This document shows, piece by piece, positions 22,630-31,014 of a stretch of 37,399 nt of DNA. Numbering within the stretch: the first letter of the stretch is position 1; the number at the start of each line of letters is the position of its first letter. This DNA comes from Chloroflexota bacterium (GTDB lineage: Bacteria > Chloroflexota > Dehalococcoidia > DSTF01 > RBG-16-68-14). The position numbers and the translations under genes were made by a program. Below the pieces are notes generated by a model, which saw only the letters and a program-made list of their open reading frames with translations, made no database searches and was not told the DNA's origin. The stretch spans positions 1 to 37,399 of the forward strand of contig JADFPV010000024.1 in the NCBI GenBank assembly GCA_022562155.1, in the 5' to 3' direction.

Positions 22630-24468
22630 TTAGCAGCCACCTGGGTTGTACTGGAGGATGACGCCGAGAATGTCGTTCGACAGGTCGATGACACCATCGG
22701 GCGAACCGCGGTTCCAGGTTCCACCGAGAGAGTTGGTCATGGTCGGTGGTCGGTCGAAGTTATCGAACGTCGTGACGTCAGGAATCCCACCGAGAACGTC
22801 CGGCGTTAGTGACACGTAGCCACCAGGCGAGTAGTGCTGGATGACGCCGAGGATGTCGTTTGACAGGTCGATGACACCATCTCGTGGCACGCTCACGTCG
22901 TAGTAGTCGTTCCCGTTGTACGGGTCACGGCGGCCACATGCCGGATCATCCTGCACCTCGCGGGAGGTGGGTACGCCGTCGTTGTCCTGGTCAGCCGCCT
23001 TGCCCTTGAAGCTGGCGACAACGACCACCAGGGAGCCCTCCGGGTCGAGCGGGTCGCCCACCGGGCTGCCGACGCAGTCGTCGGGCTGGCCCGCGTAGAG
23101 GAGCACCGTGCCCGGATTCATGTGCGCACTGATCGCGGCCTCAAGCCACACGGTGCCGAAGCCGCCGCCGTCTGGGTCGGAGAAGCAGCCCGCGACCTCG
23201 ATCTGGTTCGTGCTCTTGTTCAAGAAACCGGTCAGCTCGGTGTGCTTTTCGTCCACGTCACCGTAGGCCCAGTTGAGGAACCCGCTCGGGTACGCCGCCA
23301 CCTGCGGTCCGGGCGGTGCCCCGCCGGAGAAACCGTCGCCGCTGACGCCGGGGTAGGCCTCCGGATTGATTTCAATGCCGGGAAGATCGGTGTAGCAGTA
23401 CGGCCGGAAGGTGATGACGTTCGTCCCCGTGTCGTGCTGCAGGTCGGCGCGGCAGCCGAAGTACGCGCCGGGCACGCCGGTGGCGATGCAGTTCGCTGGG
23501 CTGCTGGCGTCGGTGCAGTCCGCGCGGAATAGCCGCACACCCATGCTCCACGTGCCGGACAGGTCAACCGTATTGACGTCGAAGAACGAGTCATTCGGGT
23601 TCTGCGGGTCGTCGCCGCACTTCTCGTTGCTGGTCTTGGACAGCTCGTCCAGGTCGGTGCAGGCGTCACCGTCGAAGTTCAGGACGCAGGGCACCCCGGT
23701 GTCGCAGGTCGTGTCGGTGGGCCGCCACGGAGCGGCCTCGCCGGTCAGGTTCAGGGCCTTGTCGTACACGCCCCAGACGGTCAGCTCCAGGTCCGCAAAG
23801 GCTGTTGGCCCCTGGGGGGTGAGGTTCTTGCAGTTGGCGATGTTCTGGTTGTACCAGAGGTCGACCCGGCCGCCCTGGGACTTGTCCTGCGTCAGCGGAT
23901 TAAACGAGACCGCTCTCGACATGAAGTTCGGGCCAATGTCTGTCGGGGCTCCCCCCTCAAAGCAGGTCGTCGTGACCGTGCAAGGCACGCCCTGGCACTC
24001 ACCGAACGGGTCTGCCCCGCTGGGGTAGTAGAAGCCGTAGCCCTTGACGGGCGGGAAGATGGTATACGGCGGCGGCGGCGGCGGGCCGGGGACAAAGTCT
24101 GGGCCCCCGGTTGTGTTGCAGGCGTTGGCCAGGGCGCACCAACCGGGAGGTGTATCTCCGTCAAAGGTTGGGGCCGTGACCAGGTCGATGTTGCACTGGA
24201 TGGCCGTCTTGATCGCGTTGTTGCTTGTATCGTGGTCGGTCTTGCCAATGCAGTAGTAGAGACCGACCGCTTCGGTGCCGTCGTGCACCAGGATGTCCGT
24301 CAGGCCACCCAAGGGGCCATTGTTGGCGACCTTGGTCGGCGTTGGCCCATCGGCCGTTGCCGATGGCGTATCACTGTTCAGACCGATTGCGACAACGACC
24401 AGGGCAAGCGCGAAGACCGCTGCCAGGCCGATGCCCAACCGGAGCTTGCTGAGTCTTGTGAGATGCAT
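22630..24468 (-). CDS. Secreted protein with Ca-binding and dockerin-like repeats, copy 2
   Basis: This 612-residue paralogue of its two neighbours has the same signal segment (IGLAAVFALALVVVAIG), Cys motifs, PPPPPYTIFPPVKGYGF, Ca repeat (NFDGDACTDLDELSKTSNEKCGDDP) and C-terminal block. It also has GDVDEKHTELTGFLNKSTNQIEVAGC, a region conserved in all three. The dockerin-like repeats start near 530 and 591. GGGAGG lies 7 nt before ATG 24468. It differs from copies 1 and 3 mainly in the middle and in loop lengths. It lies between two copies of the same terminator, so it may be made from read-through or from a promoter in the 125-nt gap. Confidence 0.85.
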   Translation of the reverse strand: MHLTRLSKLRLGIGLAAVFALALVVVAIGLNSDTPSATADGPTPTKVANNGPLGGLTDILVHDGTEAVGLYYCIGKTDHDTSNNAIKTAIQCNIDLVTAPTFDGDTPPGWCALANACNTTGGPDFVPGPPPPPPYTIFPPVKGYGFYYPSGADPFGECQGVPCTVTTTCFEGGAPTDIGPNFMSRAVSFNPLTQDKSQGGRVDLWYNQNIANCKNLTPQGPTAFADLELTVWGVYDKALNLTGEAAPWRPTDTTCDTGVPCVLNFDGDACTDLDELSKTSNEKCGDDPQNPNDSFFDVNTVDLSGTWSMGVRLFRADCTDASSPANCIATGVPGAYFGCRADLQHDTGTNVITFRPYCYTDLPGIEINPEAYPGVSGDGFSGGAPPGPQVAAYPSGFLNWAYGDVDEKHTELTGFLNKSTNQIEVAGCFSDPDGGGFGTVWLEAAISAHMNPGTVLLYAGQPDDCVGSPVGDPLDPEGSLVVVVASFKGKAADQDNDGVPTSREVQDDPACGRRDPYNGNDYYDVSVPRDGVIDLSNDILGVIQHYSPGGYVSLTPDVLGGIPDVTTFDNFDRPPTMTNSLGGTWNRGSPDGVIDLSNDILGVILQYNPGGC

Positions 24469-24529
24469 GCGATGCCCTCCCTTTACGTACGCTACCGTGC
24501 GTGTCTCGCTGCCTTGCTGTTGAATATGC

Positions 24530-24557
24530 AAGGAGCGCCCCTTGCGGGGCGCTCCTT
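24530..24557 (-). terminator. Terminator after secreted paralogue 3
   Basis: AAGGAGCGCCCC (24530-24541), TTGC, GGGGCGCTCCTT (24546-24557), identical in stem and loop to 22570-22597. It separates the first two genes of the leftward array. Confidence 0.8.
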
Positions 24558-24593
24558 GGCATAACTAACTGGTTCTCACTTCCTCCTTACGAT

Positions 24594-26471
24594 TTAGCAG
24601 CCACCCGGGTTGTACTGGAGGATCACGCCGAGAATGTCATTCGAAAGGTCGATGACACCATCGGGCGAACCGCGGTTCCAGGTTCCACCGTGAGCGTTGG
24701 TCATGGTCGGCGGACGGTCGAAGTTATCGAACGTCGTGACGTCAGGAATCCCTCCGAGAACGTCGGGGGTTAGTGTCACGTAGCCACCAGGCGAGTAGTG
24801 CTGGATGACGCCGAGGATGTCGTTCGACAGGTCAATGACACCATCGCGCGGCACGCTCACGTCGTAGTAGTCGTTCCCGTTGCTCGGGTCACGACGGCCA
24901 CATGCGTCGTCATCACCCAGTTCGCGGGCGGTGGGCACGCCGTCGTTGTCCCCGTCAACAGTCTTACCCTTGAGTCCACCGTCGAGCAGGGTGAAGCTCA
25001 GGGGGGACACAGACGCACCAGTCGTCGGGGCGGGGTCGCAGCCGGCCGGTTGGCCGGCGAAGACGCTCACCTCGCCGGGTATCTGGTGGGCGCTGATGTC
25101 GAGTTCAACCCACACGTTGCCGAGGCCGCCGAAGCCGTCCTGGTCGATGAAGCAGCCTGAGATCTCGATCGTGTTGTCGTCCTTGTTGAACACACCCGTC
25201 AACACGGTGTGGAACTCGTCCACGTCACCGTAGACCCAGCTCGTGAATCCGCTCGGGTAATCCGCCACCTGCGGTCCAGGCGGCGTGCCGCCGCCAGCGC
25301 CGTCGCCGCTGGCGCCTGGGTAGGCCTCCGCGTTGATATCAAGGCCGGGAAGGTCGATGTAGCAGTACGGGCGGGCGACGATGGTGTTGTCGCCCGTGTT
25401 GTGCTGCAGGTCAACTGCGCAACTGAAGTAGAAGCCCGTCTCATGCGTGGCGATGCATTGCGCCTGGCTGCTGTCGTCGGTGCAGTCGTTGCGAAGCACC
25501 GTCACGCCAATGCCGTAGATGCCGGACAGGTCGACCGTGTTCTCATCAAACGAGTCCGACGGGTTCTGCGGGTCGTCCCCGCACTTCGCTGTGCTGTTCT
25601 TGGACAGCTCGTCCTCGTCCGTGCAGCCGTCACCGTCGAAGTCCAGAAGGGTAGCGCCGGGCAGCCCGCTGGGGCGCCACGGTACCGGGTTGGGGTTCGG
25701 GTTCGCGCCGCCCTTGTCGGAAACCGCGATACTGAACAGCGCCAGGTTGCCGAAGCTCGGCGCGCCGCCGGGGTCGATGCCCACTTCGGCGTTCTTGCAG
25801 TTGGCGTTGTTCTTGTTGTACCAAATGTCGACGAAGCCCGTCGTCACCTCGTCTACCACCCCTGTGAGTACCGTCAGAGTGACGGTCTCCGGGGTCTTCG
25901 GGTTCAATATGACGGCCTTGGATATGATGTTCGGGCCCAGGCCTCCCGGTTGGCCGACGTCCTGGAAGCAGGACAGCGTGACCGTACAGGGCGTGCCTCC
26001 GCACTCTGCGGGGCTCCCGGTTGGGTAGAAGAAGCCGTAGCCCTTAGAGGGCGGCAGCGTCGAATATGGCGGTGGCGGCGGCGGGCCTGCGGTCAGGTCT
26101 GCCGCGTTATTGGCCTGGTTGCAGGCGTTGGCCAGGTCACACCAGCCTGGGGGCGTCGGGTTTGTGGGGTCGTCGCCCGAGCCCGGCAGGTCAATGTTGC
26201 ACTGGAGCGCCGTCTTAATGGCGTTGTTGCTTTCCTGGTGGTCTGTCTTGCCGATGCAGTAGAACAGACTGACGTTGGTGGCGAGGTCACCAACGAGAAT
26301 GTCGGATACGCCACTCAGATTGCCGTCGTTGGCGATCTTTGTTGGCACTGGCCCCTCGGCCGTTGCCGAGGGCGAGTCACTGCTCATGCCGATTGCGACG
26401 ACGACCATGGCAAGCGCGAATATCGCTACCAGGCCGAAGCTCAACCGGACTAGTGGATTACTAAGATGCAT
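24594..26471 (-). CDS. Secreted protein with Ca-binding and dockerin-like repeats, copy 3
   Basis: This 625-residue protein is the promoter-proximal member of the array. The signal segment is LSFGLVAIFALAMVVVAIG. The Ca repeats are DFDGDGCTDEDELSKNSTAKCGDDP and DGDNDGVPTARELGDDDACG. The dockerin-like repeats start near 543 and 604. Compared with copies 1 and 2 it has an insertion of about 20 residues around VTLTVLTGVVDEVTTG. GGAGG lies 9 nt before ATG 26471. Its leader is about 280 nt long. Its ligand is unknown; no cohesin is encoded in the window. Confidence 0.85.
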   Translation of the reverse strand: MHLSNPLVRLSFGLVAIFALAMVVVAIGMSSDSPSATAEGPVPTKIANDGNLSGVSDILVGDLATNVSLFYCIGKTDHQESNNAIKTALQCNIDLPGSGDDPTNPTPPGWCDLANACNQANNAADLTAGPPPPPPYSTLPPSKGYGFFYPTGSPAECGGTPCTVTLSCFQDVGQPGGLGPNIISKAVILNPKTPETVTLTVLTGVVDEVTTGFVDIWYNKNNANCKNAEVGIDPGGAPSFGNLALFSIAVSDKGGANPNPNPVPWRPSGLPGATLLDFDGDGCTDEDELSKNSTAKCGDDPQNPSDSFDENTVDLSGIYGIGVTVLRNDCTDDSSQAQCIATHETGFYFSCAVDLQHNTGDNTIVARPYCYIDLPGLDINAEAYPGASGDGAGGGTPPGPQVADYPSGFTSWVYGDVDEFHTVLTGVFNKDDNTIEISGCFIDQDGFGGLGNVWVELDISAHQIPGEVSVFAGQPAGCDPAPTTGASVSPLSFTLLDGGLKGKTVDGDNDGVPTARELGDDDACGRRDPSNGNDYYDVSVPRDGVIDLSNDILGVIQHYSPGGYVTLTPDVLGGIPDVTTFDNFDRPPTMTNAHGGTWNRGSPDGVIDLSNDILGVILQYNPGGC

Positions 26472-26865
26472 TTGTTGTTACCTCCCCTGAAAGAATAGGA
26501 GTCTATCTTGTTGATTCTTGTAGGAACGTCTTCTGTCCCTGTTCTTACTCGTAAGCCTAGCCTGCTCCTCCTTCCCCATTCACACGGTTATAATCTTGGA
26601 TCAGAGCGAAATGGGCAAGCGCCAGGCTTGTCACTGCTGATAATTGCGCCACGGCAGAAACAGCCGGCAGGCATGAAGCCCATTCCTTTGTAATCCGTTG
26701 CGGGGAGAATTACCACGGGCGTTCCAAGGCCTACTCGGAACGCTATACAGCAAGCAGAGTATCCCCGATAGACGCAGGTTTGTCAAGCCCCCAAAGCAGG
26801 TGATAGACTGCCTTGTGCGAACTTTGGATACGAAGCTCGCGCGTCCATTGCGTAGTGGGCCCCAT
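26472..26865. other. Divergent intergenic region between the secreted array and tRNA-His
   Basis: This 394-nt stretch has no convincing gene. It contains the back-to-back promoters at 26758-26809 and, on the minus strand, a leader of about 280 nt for the secreted array. GTAATTC and GGATTAC (minus strand, around 26719 and 26701) can form a 7-bp stem with one G-U pair. A 31-codon frame in the leader has no ribosome site and is not called. Confidence 0.45.
26758..26809. promoter_or_regulatory. Back-to-back promoters sharing one -35 box
   Basis: Minus strand: TTGACA (26786-26781), 17 nt, GATACT (26763-26758), driving the secreted-protein array. Plus strand: TTGTCA (26780-26785), 18 nt, TAGACT (26804-26809, preceded by TGA), driving tRNA-His. 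The TTGTCAA core serves as the -35 on both strands, so one polymerase should exclude the other. Confidence 0.6.
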
Positions 26866-26943
26866 GGTGGGCGTAGCCGAGAGGTCTAAGGCACCTGGTT
26901 GTGGCCCAGGAGATCGAGGGTTCGAATCCCTCCGTCCACCCCA
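26866..26943 (+). tRNA. tRNA-His (GTG anticodon)
   Basis: The cloverleaf can be drawn completely. G-1 is at 26866, the acceptor GTGGGCG pairs with CGTCCAC (one G-U), and G-1 is opposite C73, the identity feature of tRNA-His. The anticodon stem CCTGG/CCAGG holds loop TTGTGGC with anticodon GTG. The T arm is GAGGG-TTCGAAT-CCCTC. CCA is encoded at 26941-26943. The promoter lies at 26780-26809. Confidence 0.96.
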
Positions 26944-26963
26944 CTTACTCCTAGAGAGGCCCA

Positions 26964-27950
26964 ATGAGAGCGCTTCCTCGCCCGATTTTCGCAGTTACGC
27001 TGCTTTTACTCGTGTTCGTAGCTGTTTCCGCCTGTAGCGGCGGCGAAGGCGCCGATGAGGAGCGCATTGCCGGCATCATCCACAGACTGCTGGTGGCGGC
27101 CGGAACTGAGGGCACGGAGCAGCTGGAGAGCTTTCCCGGAGCGTTACCCGACGACTTGCCCGTGGAACTCCCCATCTACCCTGGCGCCGACCTGCTCGTC
27201 TCCAACAGACAGCCCGCTCCGTTTACGGACTTCGAATCGAGTTCCAGCGACGTGCCCCAACCGCTGCTCTACTTCATCGTGATGGACACCACCGACAGCC
27301 GGGAGGACGTCTTCGCCTACTACGAAGAGGCACTGGACGTAGACCCCTGGCAGGTCCAGAGTTCCTTTTCCACAGAGCAGCTGGATACGCTCCAGTTTTT
27401 CTACGTGAAGGACATTGATATTGGGGGTGTCGTATCGATAACGAGGGGCGGCGCGGACGATCGGACTAGCATTCTGGTCTCGCTGCAGGACGCCGGCGCG
27501 TTCCTAGAGGAAGAGCCGCCCTTCGAACTGCAGCCCAGTCTCACGCTTCCCCGGGCGTTCCCGCCCGAGATACCCCTGTTTGAGGGCGCGACGGTCACGG
27601 CCACGGCCTTCTTCCGTGAGCCGGGCCTTCAGAGCTTCTTAATCGTGTTCCTCACCACGTCCGGCCAGGACGACGTGATCGACTTCTACAGAGAGGCGTT
27701 CCAGGCGAACGGCTGGACCGTTCAGGATACGGCGGCCTTCGGGCTGGAGGGCAGGATCGACTTCCGCGACGCGGCGGGCGATATCCAGGGAGACGTGTTC
27801 GCCAATCGCTTCCAGCGCGCCCGTCAGTACACAGAGGTCAGCGTTCAGGTGCAGTTGGACCCCTCGCGCGATATCGCTTCACCCTTCGATGACGACGATG
27901 AGCCTGCGCTTGTGCCAACTGAGGAGATCGAAGGAGTTACGACTAGATGA
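26964..27950 (+). CDS. Lipoprotein with a duplicated domain
   Basis: This 328-residue exported lipoprotein has a hydrophobic signal (FAVTLLLLVFVA) and lipobox VSAC with C24 as the lipid-attachment Cys. Two similar modules follow. The first is DLPVELPIYPGADLLVSN...LLYFIVMDTTDSREDVFAYYEEALDVDPW, at about 65-150. The second is FPPEIPLFEGATVTATAF...SFLIVFLTTSGQDDVIDFYREAFQANGW, at about 205-275. I recognise this module as a recurrent one of unknown function in bacterial lipoproteins. The C-terminus is acidic and probably disordered. It follows tRNA-His by 20 nt and might be transcribed from the same promoter. Confidence 0.8.
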   Translation: MRALPRPIFAVTLLLLVFVAVSACSGGEGADEERIAGIIHRLLVAAGTEGTEQLESFPGALPDDLPVELPIYPGADLLVSNRQPAPFTDFESSSSDVPQPLLYFIVMDTTDSREDVFAYYEEALDVDPWQVQSSFSTEQLDTLQFFYVKDIDIGGVVSITRGGADDRTSILVSLQDAGAFLEEEPPFELQPSLTLPRAFPPEIPLFEGATVTATAFFREPGLQSFLIVFLTTSGQDDVIDFYREAFQANGWTVQDTAAFGLEGRIDFRDAAGDIQGDVFANRFQRARQYTEVSVQVQLDPSRDIASPFDDDDEPALVPTEEIEGVTTR

Positions 27951-27958
27951 TTAGCTCT

Positions 27959-28063
27959 CGCGATGCCGCAGGCATCGCGCAAGCAACTCCGTAGGAGTTG
28001 CCGCTGACTGCTCAGAGCCTGTCCTAAGGCAGATTGAACTAGGCCGACAGGCTAAAGCCTGTC
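27959..28063. repeat. Cluster of three short palindromes between convergent genes
   Basis: CGCGATGCC-GCA-GGCATCGCG (27959-27979), GCAACTCC-GTA-GGAGTTGC (27983-28001) and GACAGGCT-AA-AGCCTGTC (28046-28063). A fourth, G-U-containing GGCTCCGCAGGAGTT follows near 28079. All have loops of 2-3 nt. They separate the lipoprotein and mgtE genes and may act as terminators on both strands. Confidence 0.65.
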
Positions 28064-28099
28064 CCGCGGAGACCGGCGGCTCCGCAGGAGTTGGCGCTG

Positions 28100-29461
28100 T
28101 CACGCAATCTGGTCGACGAGGAGCGTCGCCAGCCCCAGGAAGAAGAAGAACCCTAGTATGTCGGTGAAGGTGGTCAGCAGCGCGCCGGACGCCAGCGCCG
28201 GGTCTAATCGCAGCGCTCGTAATGAGACCGGCACAAGGACGCCCGCCGCTACGCCGGTCACCATGTTCAACAACAACGCCACACCTGCGACAACGCTGAG
28301 CGCGACGTTGCCTTTCCAGACGAACACGAGCGCGGCCAGCAGCAGTCCGATGATGACGCCGTTCGCGATGCCGATCAGCAGTTCTCGCTGGAGGGTAGGA
28401 CGAATGCCCCGCAGATCGACGTCACCAAGGGCCATCGAGCGCACGACGAGCGTCACCGTCTGCACGCCGGCGTTTCCCCCCAACCCCGCAATGAGCGGCA
28501 TGAACACGGCCAGCGCGACGACCCGGTCAACGGTGTTATCGAACGCGTTTACCACCCCGGCCGCCGCGAAGCCGGACGCCATGGCGACGAGGAGCCAGAC
28601 CAGGCGGGGGAGCAGAGAGCGGCCGATGGGGCGAATCAGGCTCTCGCCCTCGTCCAGACCTGCCAGCCGGAACATGTCCTCTGTCGCCTCTTCCTCCGCC
28701 ACGTCTAGCACATCGTCGACGCTGACCACGCCCATCAGGTGACGCTGCTCGTCGATGACCGGCAGCGCGATGAAGTTGTAGCGCTGGATCTGACGGAGCA
28801 CCTCTTCCTGGTCCTCCGAGGCGCGCACGCTCAGCACTTCCGGCGTCATCAGCTCCATAATCGGCGTCTCCGGAGGGGCGACCACCAGCTCACGAAGGCT
28901 GACGACGCCTTCCAAGCGCCGCTGCTCGTCGGTGACGTAGAGGTAGAAGACCTGCTCGGCTGCGGGGCTGGTGCGTCTAAGAGAGGCGAGCGCCTGGTCA
29001 ACGGTCCAGTCCTGCTGCAGCGAGACGAAGGCGCTTGTCATGCGCCCGCCCGCCGTCTCGTCCGCGTAGGGCAGCAGCGGGGCGACGTCGGAAGCTGTCG
29101 CCATCTGGCCCAGAGTCTCGCGGGCGCGTTCGGCAGGCAGATCGTGCAGAATATCGACGGCGATGTCGAAATCGACGAGGTCGAGCACGGGCGCCAGCGC
29201 TTCAGTCGACAGCTCCTCGACGATTTCGAGGCGGCGATCCTCCCTCAGGTGAGCGAGGATCAGCGCCTTCGATTCCGTCGAGATCCGGGGCAGGAGTTCG
29301 CCGCGGACGGACGTATCGAGCTGGCTGACGATGTCGGCCTGGTCGGCGGGGTGAAGCGATGCGAGCCGCTCTAACGCGGCGTCAGAGACGCCCTCCCCGA
29401 AGGGGCGCAGCGCGTCAAGGAGCTGTGAATCGTGGTCGTGCTCGCCTGCGTCATCGGCCAT
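28100..29461 (-). CDS. mgtE: MgtE-type magnesium transporter
   Basis: This 453-residue transporter has the standard order: N domain of helical MgtE repeats (about 15-130), a pair of CBS domains (about 140-260, with TSAFVSLQQDWTVDQAL and MTPEVLSVRASEDQEEVL), a connecting helix, and five transmembrane segments (about 285-453). The signature MPLIAGLGGNAGVQT is in TM2 and TTFTDILGFFFFLGLA forms the last helix region with the pore-lining Asp. It imports Mg2+ and closes when the cytoplasmic domains bind Mg2+. AGGAGAG precedes the ATG. It stands alone, convergent with the lipoprotein gene. Confidence 0.95.
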   Translation of the reverse strand: MADDAGEHDHDSQLLDALRPFGEGVSDAALERLASLHPADQADIVSQLDTSVRGELLPRISTESKALILAHLREDRRLEIVEELSTEALAPVLDLVDFDIAVDILHDLPAERARETLGQMATASDVAPLLPYADETAGGRMTSAFVSLQQDWTVDQALASLRRTSPAAEQVFYLYVTDEQRRLEGVVSLRELVVAPPETPIMELMTPEVLSVRASEDQEEVLRQIQRYNFIALPVIDEQRHLMGVVSVDDVLDVAEEEATEDMFRLAGLDEGESLIRPIGRSLLPRLVWLLVAMASGFAAAGVVNAFDNTVDRVVALAVFMPLIAGLGGNAGVQTVTLVVRSMALGDVDLRGIRPTLQRELLIGIANGVIIGLLLAALVFVWKGNVALSVVAGVALLLNMVTGVAAGVLVPVSLRALRLDPALASGALLTTFTDILGFFFFLGLATLLVDQIA

Positions 29462-29513
29462 GGTGGCTCTCCTGCAAGGTTCCCTCCCGCGCGGTAGCCT
29501 GGAACGGTCGCGA

Positions 29514-29543
29514 TTGAGAGGCTTCGGACGGCTATGATAGACT
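29514..29543 (+). promoter_or_regulatory. Promoter of tRNA-Arg
   Basis: TTGAGA (29514-29519) and TAGACT (29538-29543, preceded by TGA) are 18 nt apart. The layout (18-nt spacer, TGATAGACT) equals that of the tRNA-His promoter. The tRNA starts 92 nt downstream, so a 5' extension must be removed. Confidence 0.55.
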
Positions 29544-29635
29544 GGCTTCAGACGCGACTGCTGGACGCCGCGAAGCTAATGTACGCAGCCAGCGGCCCGG
29601 CGTCAACCGCATCACGGAAAGACTCGGCGACCCGT

Positions 29636-29711
29636 GCGCTCGTAGCTCAGTGGATAGAGCATCGGTCTTCGGAACCGGGGGTCGGGGGTTCGAATCCCTC
29701 CGAGCGCGCCA
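29636..29711 (+). tRNA. tRNA-Arg (TCG anticodon)
   Basis: Acceptor GCGCTCG (29636-29642) pairs fully with CGAGCGC (29701-29707). The D arm is GCTC/GAGC. The anticodon stem TCGGT/ACCGG holds loop CTTCGGA, with U33 and anticodon TCG, reading CGA and probably CGG. The T loop is TTCGAAT. Discriminator G is at 29708, and CCA is encoded at 29709-29711. Confidence 0.95.
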
Positions 29712-29913
29712 CTTCAACTAGGGAATCAATACAGGCGTGCGGCCAGGTTGAGACTACCCCGATGGTCTCCGTCAGGACTACCAGCGCTGGCCGCCCTGCG
29801 ATGCGGCTGATTATCTGATTCTGTGCGCCAGCAACGGCCCAGGGGCGGCCAATCGGGTTACACCTCTGGGACACGATGCTTCGAATCGTACGGCGCCTCC
29901 CGGCTCCATGATG

Positions 29914-29922
29914 TGCTAGACT
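29914..29922 (+). promoter_or_regulatory. Extended -10 upstream of the dockerin protein gene
   Basis: TGC followed by TAGACT (29917-29922), 24 nt before the ATG at 29947. No -35 was recognised. The rest of the 235-nt gap after tRNA-Arg shows no gene. Confidence 0.35.
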
Positions 29923-29946
29923 CCCACGCACAGAAAGGCTGCCAAC

Positions 29947-31014
29947 ATGAAGGCGTTATTTCTCTCTAGTATCGCGATCGTTACTGTCGCGCTGGCTCTG
30001 GCGGCTCTACCTGCTGAGGTTGGCCCCGGCCGAGCAGGGCCAGGCATTGTGAGTGCTGGCAGCTCACTTCCTGGTGACACCAACTGCGACGGGACAGTTG
30101 ACGCAGTCGATGCTACGTGGGTGCTTTGGTTCAGCGCTCGCCTTCTAGACGTTCTGCCTTGCGCCGAGAATGGAGATGTCAACGGAGACGGCAGCATCAA
30201 TGCTCTAGACGCTGCCAATATCCTGCAATTTGTCGCAGGCTTACTGAATACCCTGGGCCCCTCGCAGCCTCCAACAGCAACGCCGATACCAACCAACACG
30301 GCCTTGCCTACAAGCACCCCATTGCCTCCGACGTCGACACCGCCCGCGCCGACGGATACGCCTGTTCCGGCGGCTGACCTTGACCTTTCGGGAACCTGGG
30401 ATGCGCACTACTCGCTCAGTTGCGCCGCCGCTTTCAGCCAGGAGGCTACCGAACTTTCTGCTGCAGTCGACTGCGGAGCTGGGGCGGCCGGTACCTTGGA
30501 GGGGTCGTTCGATGAGGCTGCCGGCACCTTCTCTCTCTCAGGTCAGATCGGGCTGTTCACGGCAAGTTTCGAAGGTATCATTGTCGATGGCGACTCGTTG
30601 AGTGGCACGTTCTCCACGGCATCTACGCTGTCGGCGGTTCCTTTGGCAGAGGGCGGAACGTTCGAGGCTGTCCGTGTAAACCCAGGCGGGACGGAGTTGA
30701 CCGGTGAGTGGGATATGACCCTCGAGGACGTCTTCTCAGGTGGCTGCACCATCGAGATCGAACAGGCCGGCTTCGACTTAACGGCCGGATTGGACTGCGA
30801 CTCGTTCGGAATCACGCTGGAAGGTGCGCTGGACGGCAGGGCGGTCACGCTGGAGGGACCCCTCACTGCCTTTGTCGGCGCCATTCTGTTTGTGGGAGTG
30901 ACCGTATCTGACGACGGAAATTCGGTCGAAGGCAGCTGGCGGATTTCGCCTCCTGGGATAACAGGGAGCTTCACAGCCACGCGTCGGGCCGAAGGTGCGG
31001 GGAGCCTACCGTAA
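29947..31014 (+). CDS. Secreted protein with an N-terminal type I dockerin module
   Basis: This 355-residue exported protein has a signal peptide at about 1-20 (ALFLSSIAIVTVALALAAL). A dockerin module at about 41-98 has two Ca-binding repeats, GDTNCDGTVDAVDATWVLWF and GDVNGDGSINALDAANILQF, with the Asp/Asn ligand spacing of type I dockerins. A Pro/Thr-rich linker follows (about 102-142), then about 200 residues of beta-rich sequence in which two copies begin DLSGTWDAHYSLSC and ELTGEWDMTLEDVFSGGC; each resembles a lipocalin-like or calycin-type strand pattern, but I assign no family. No partner cohesin is visible. AGAAAGG precedes ATG 29947. Confidence 0.82.
   Translation: MKALFLSSIAIVTVALALAALPAEVGPGRAGPGIVSAGSSLPGDTNCDGTVDAVDATWVLWFSARLLDVLPCAENGDVNGDGSINALDAANILQFVAGLLNTLGPSQPPTATPIPTNTALPTSTPLPPTSTPPAPTDTPVPAADLDLSGTWDAHYSLSCAAAFSQEATELSAAVDCGAGAAGTLEGSFDEAAGTFSLSGQIGLFTASFEGIIVDGDSLSGTFSTASTLSAVPLAEGGTFEAVRVNPGGTELTGEWDMTLEDVFSGGCTIEIEQAGFDLTAGLDCDSFGITLEGALDGRAVTLEGPLTAFVGAILFVGVTVSDDGNSVEGSWRISPPGITGSFTATRRAEGAGSLP

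Noticed and set aside
25209-26453. A 414-codon open frame on the plus strand opposite secreted paralogue 3
   Set aside because: It is Arg/Val/Ala-rich without motifs, and the opposite strand holds a well-supported secreted protein with signal peptide and repeats.
20678-26471. Repeated DNA resembling a repeat array or CRISPR
   Set aside because: The repeats are paralogous coding sequence about 1.9 kb apart with matching protein domains; there are no short direct repeats with uniform spacers.
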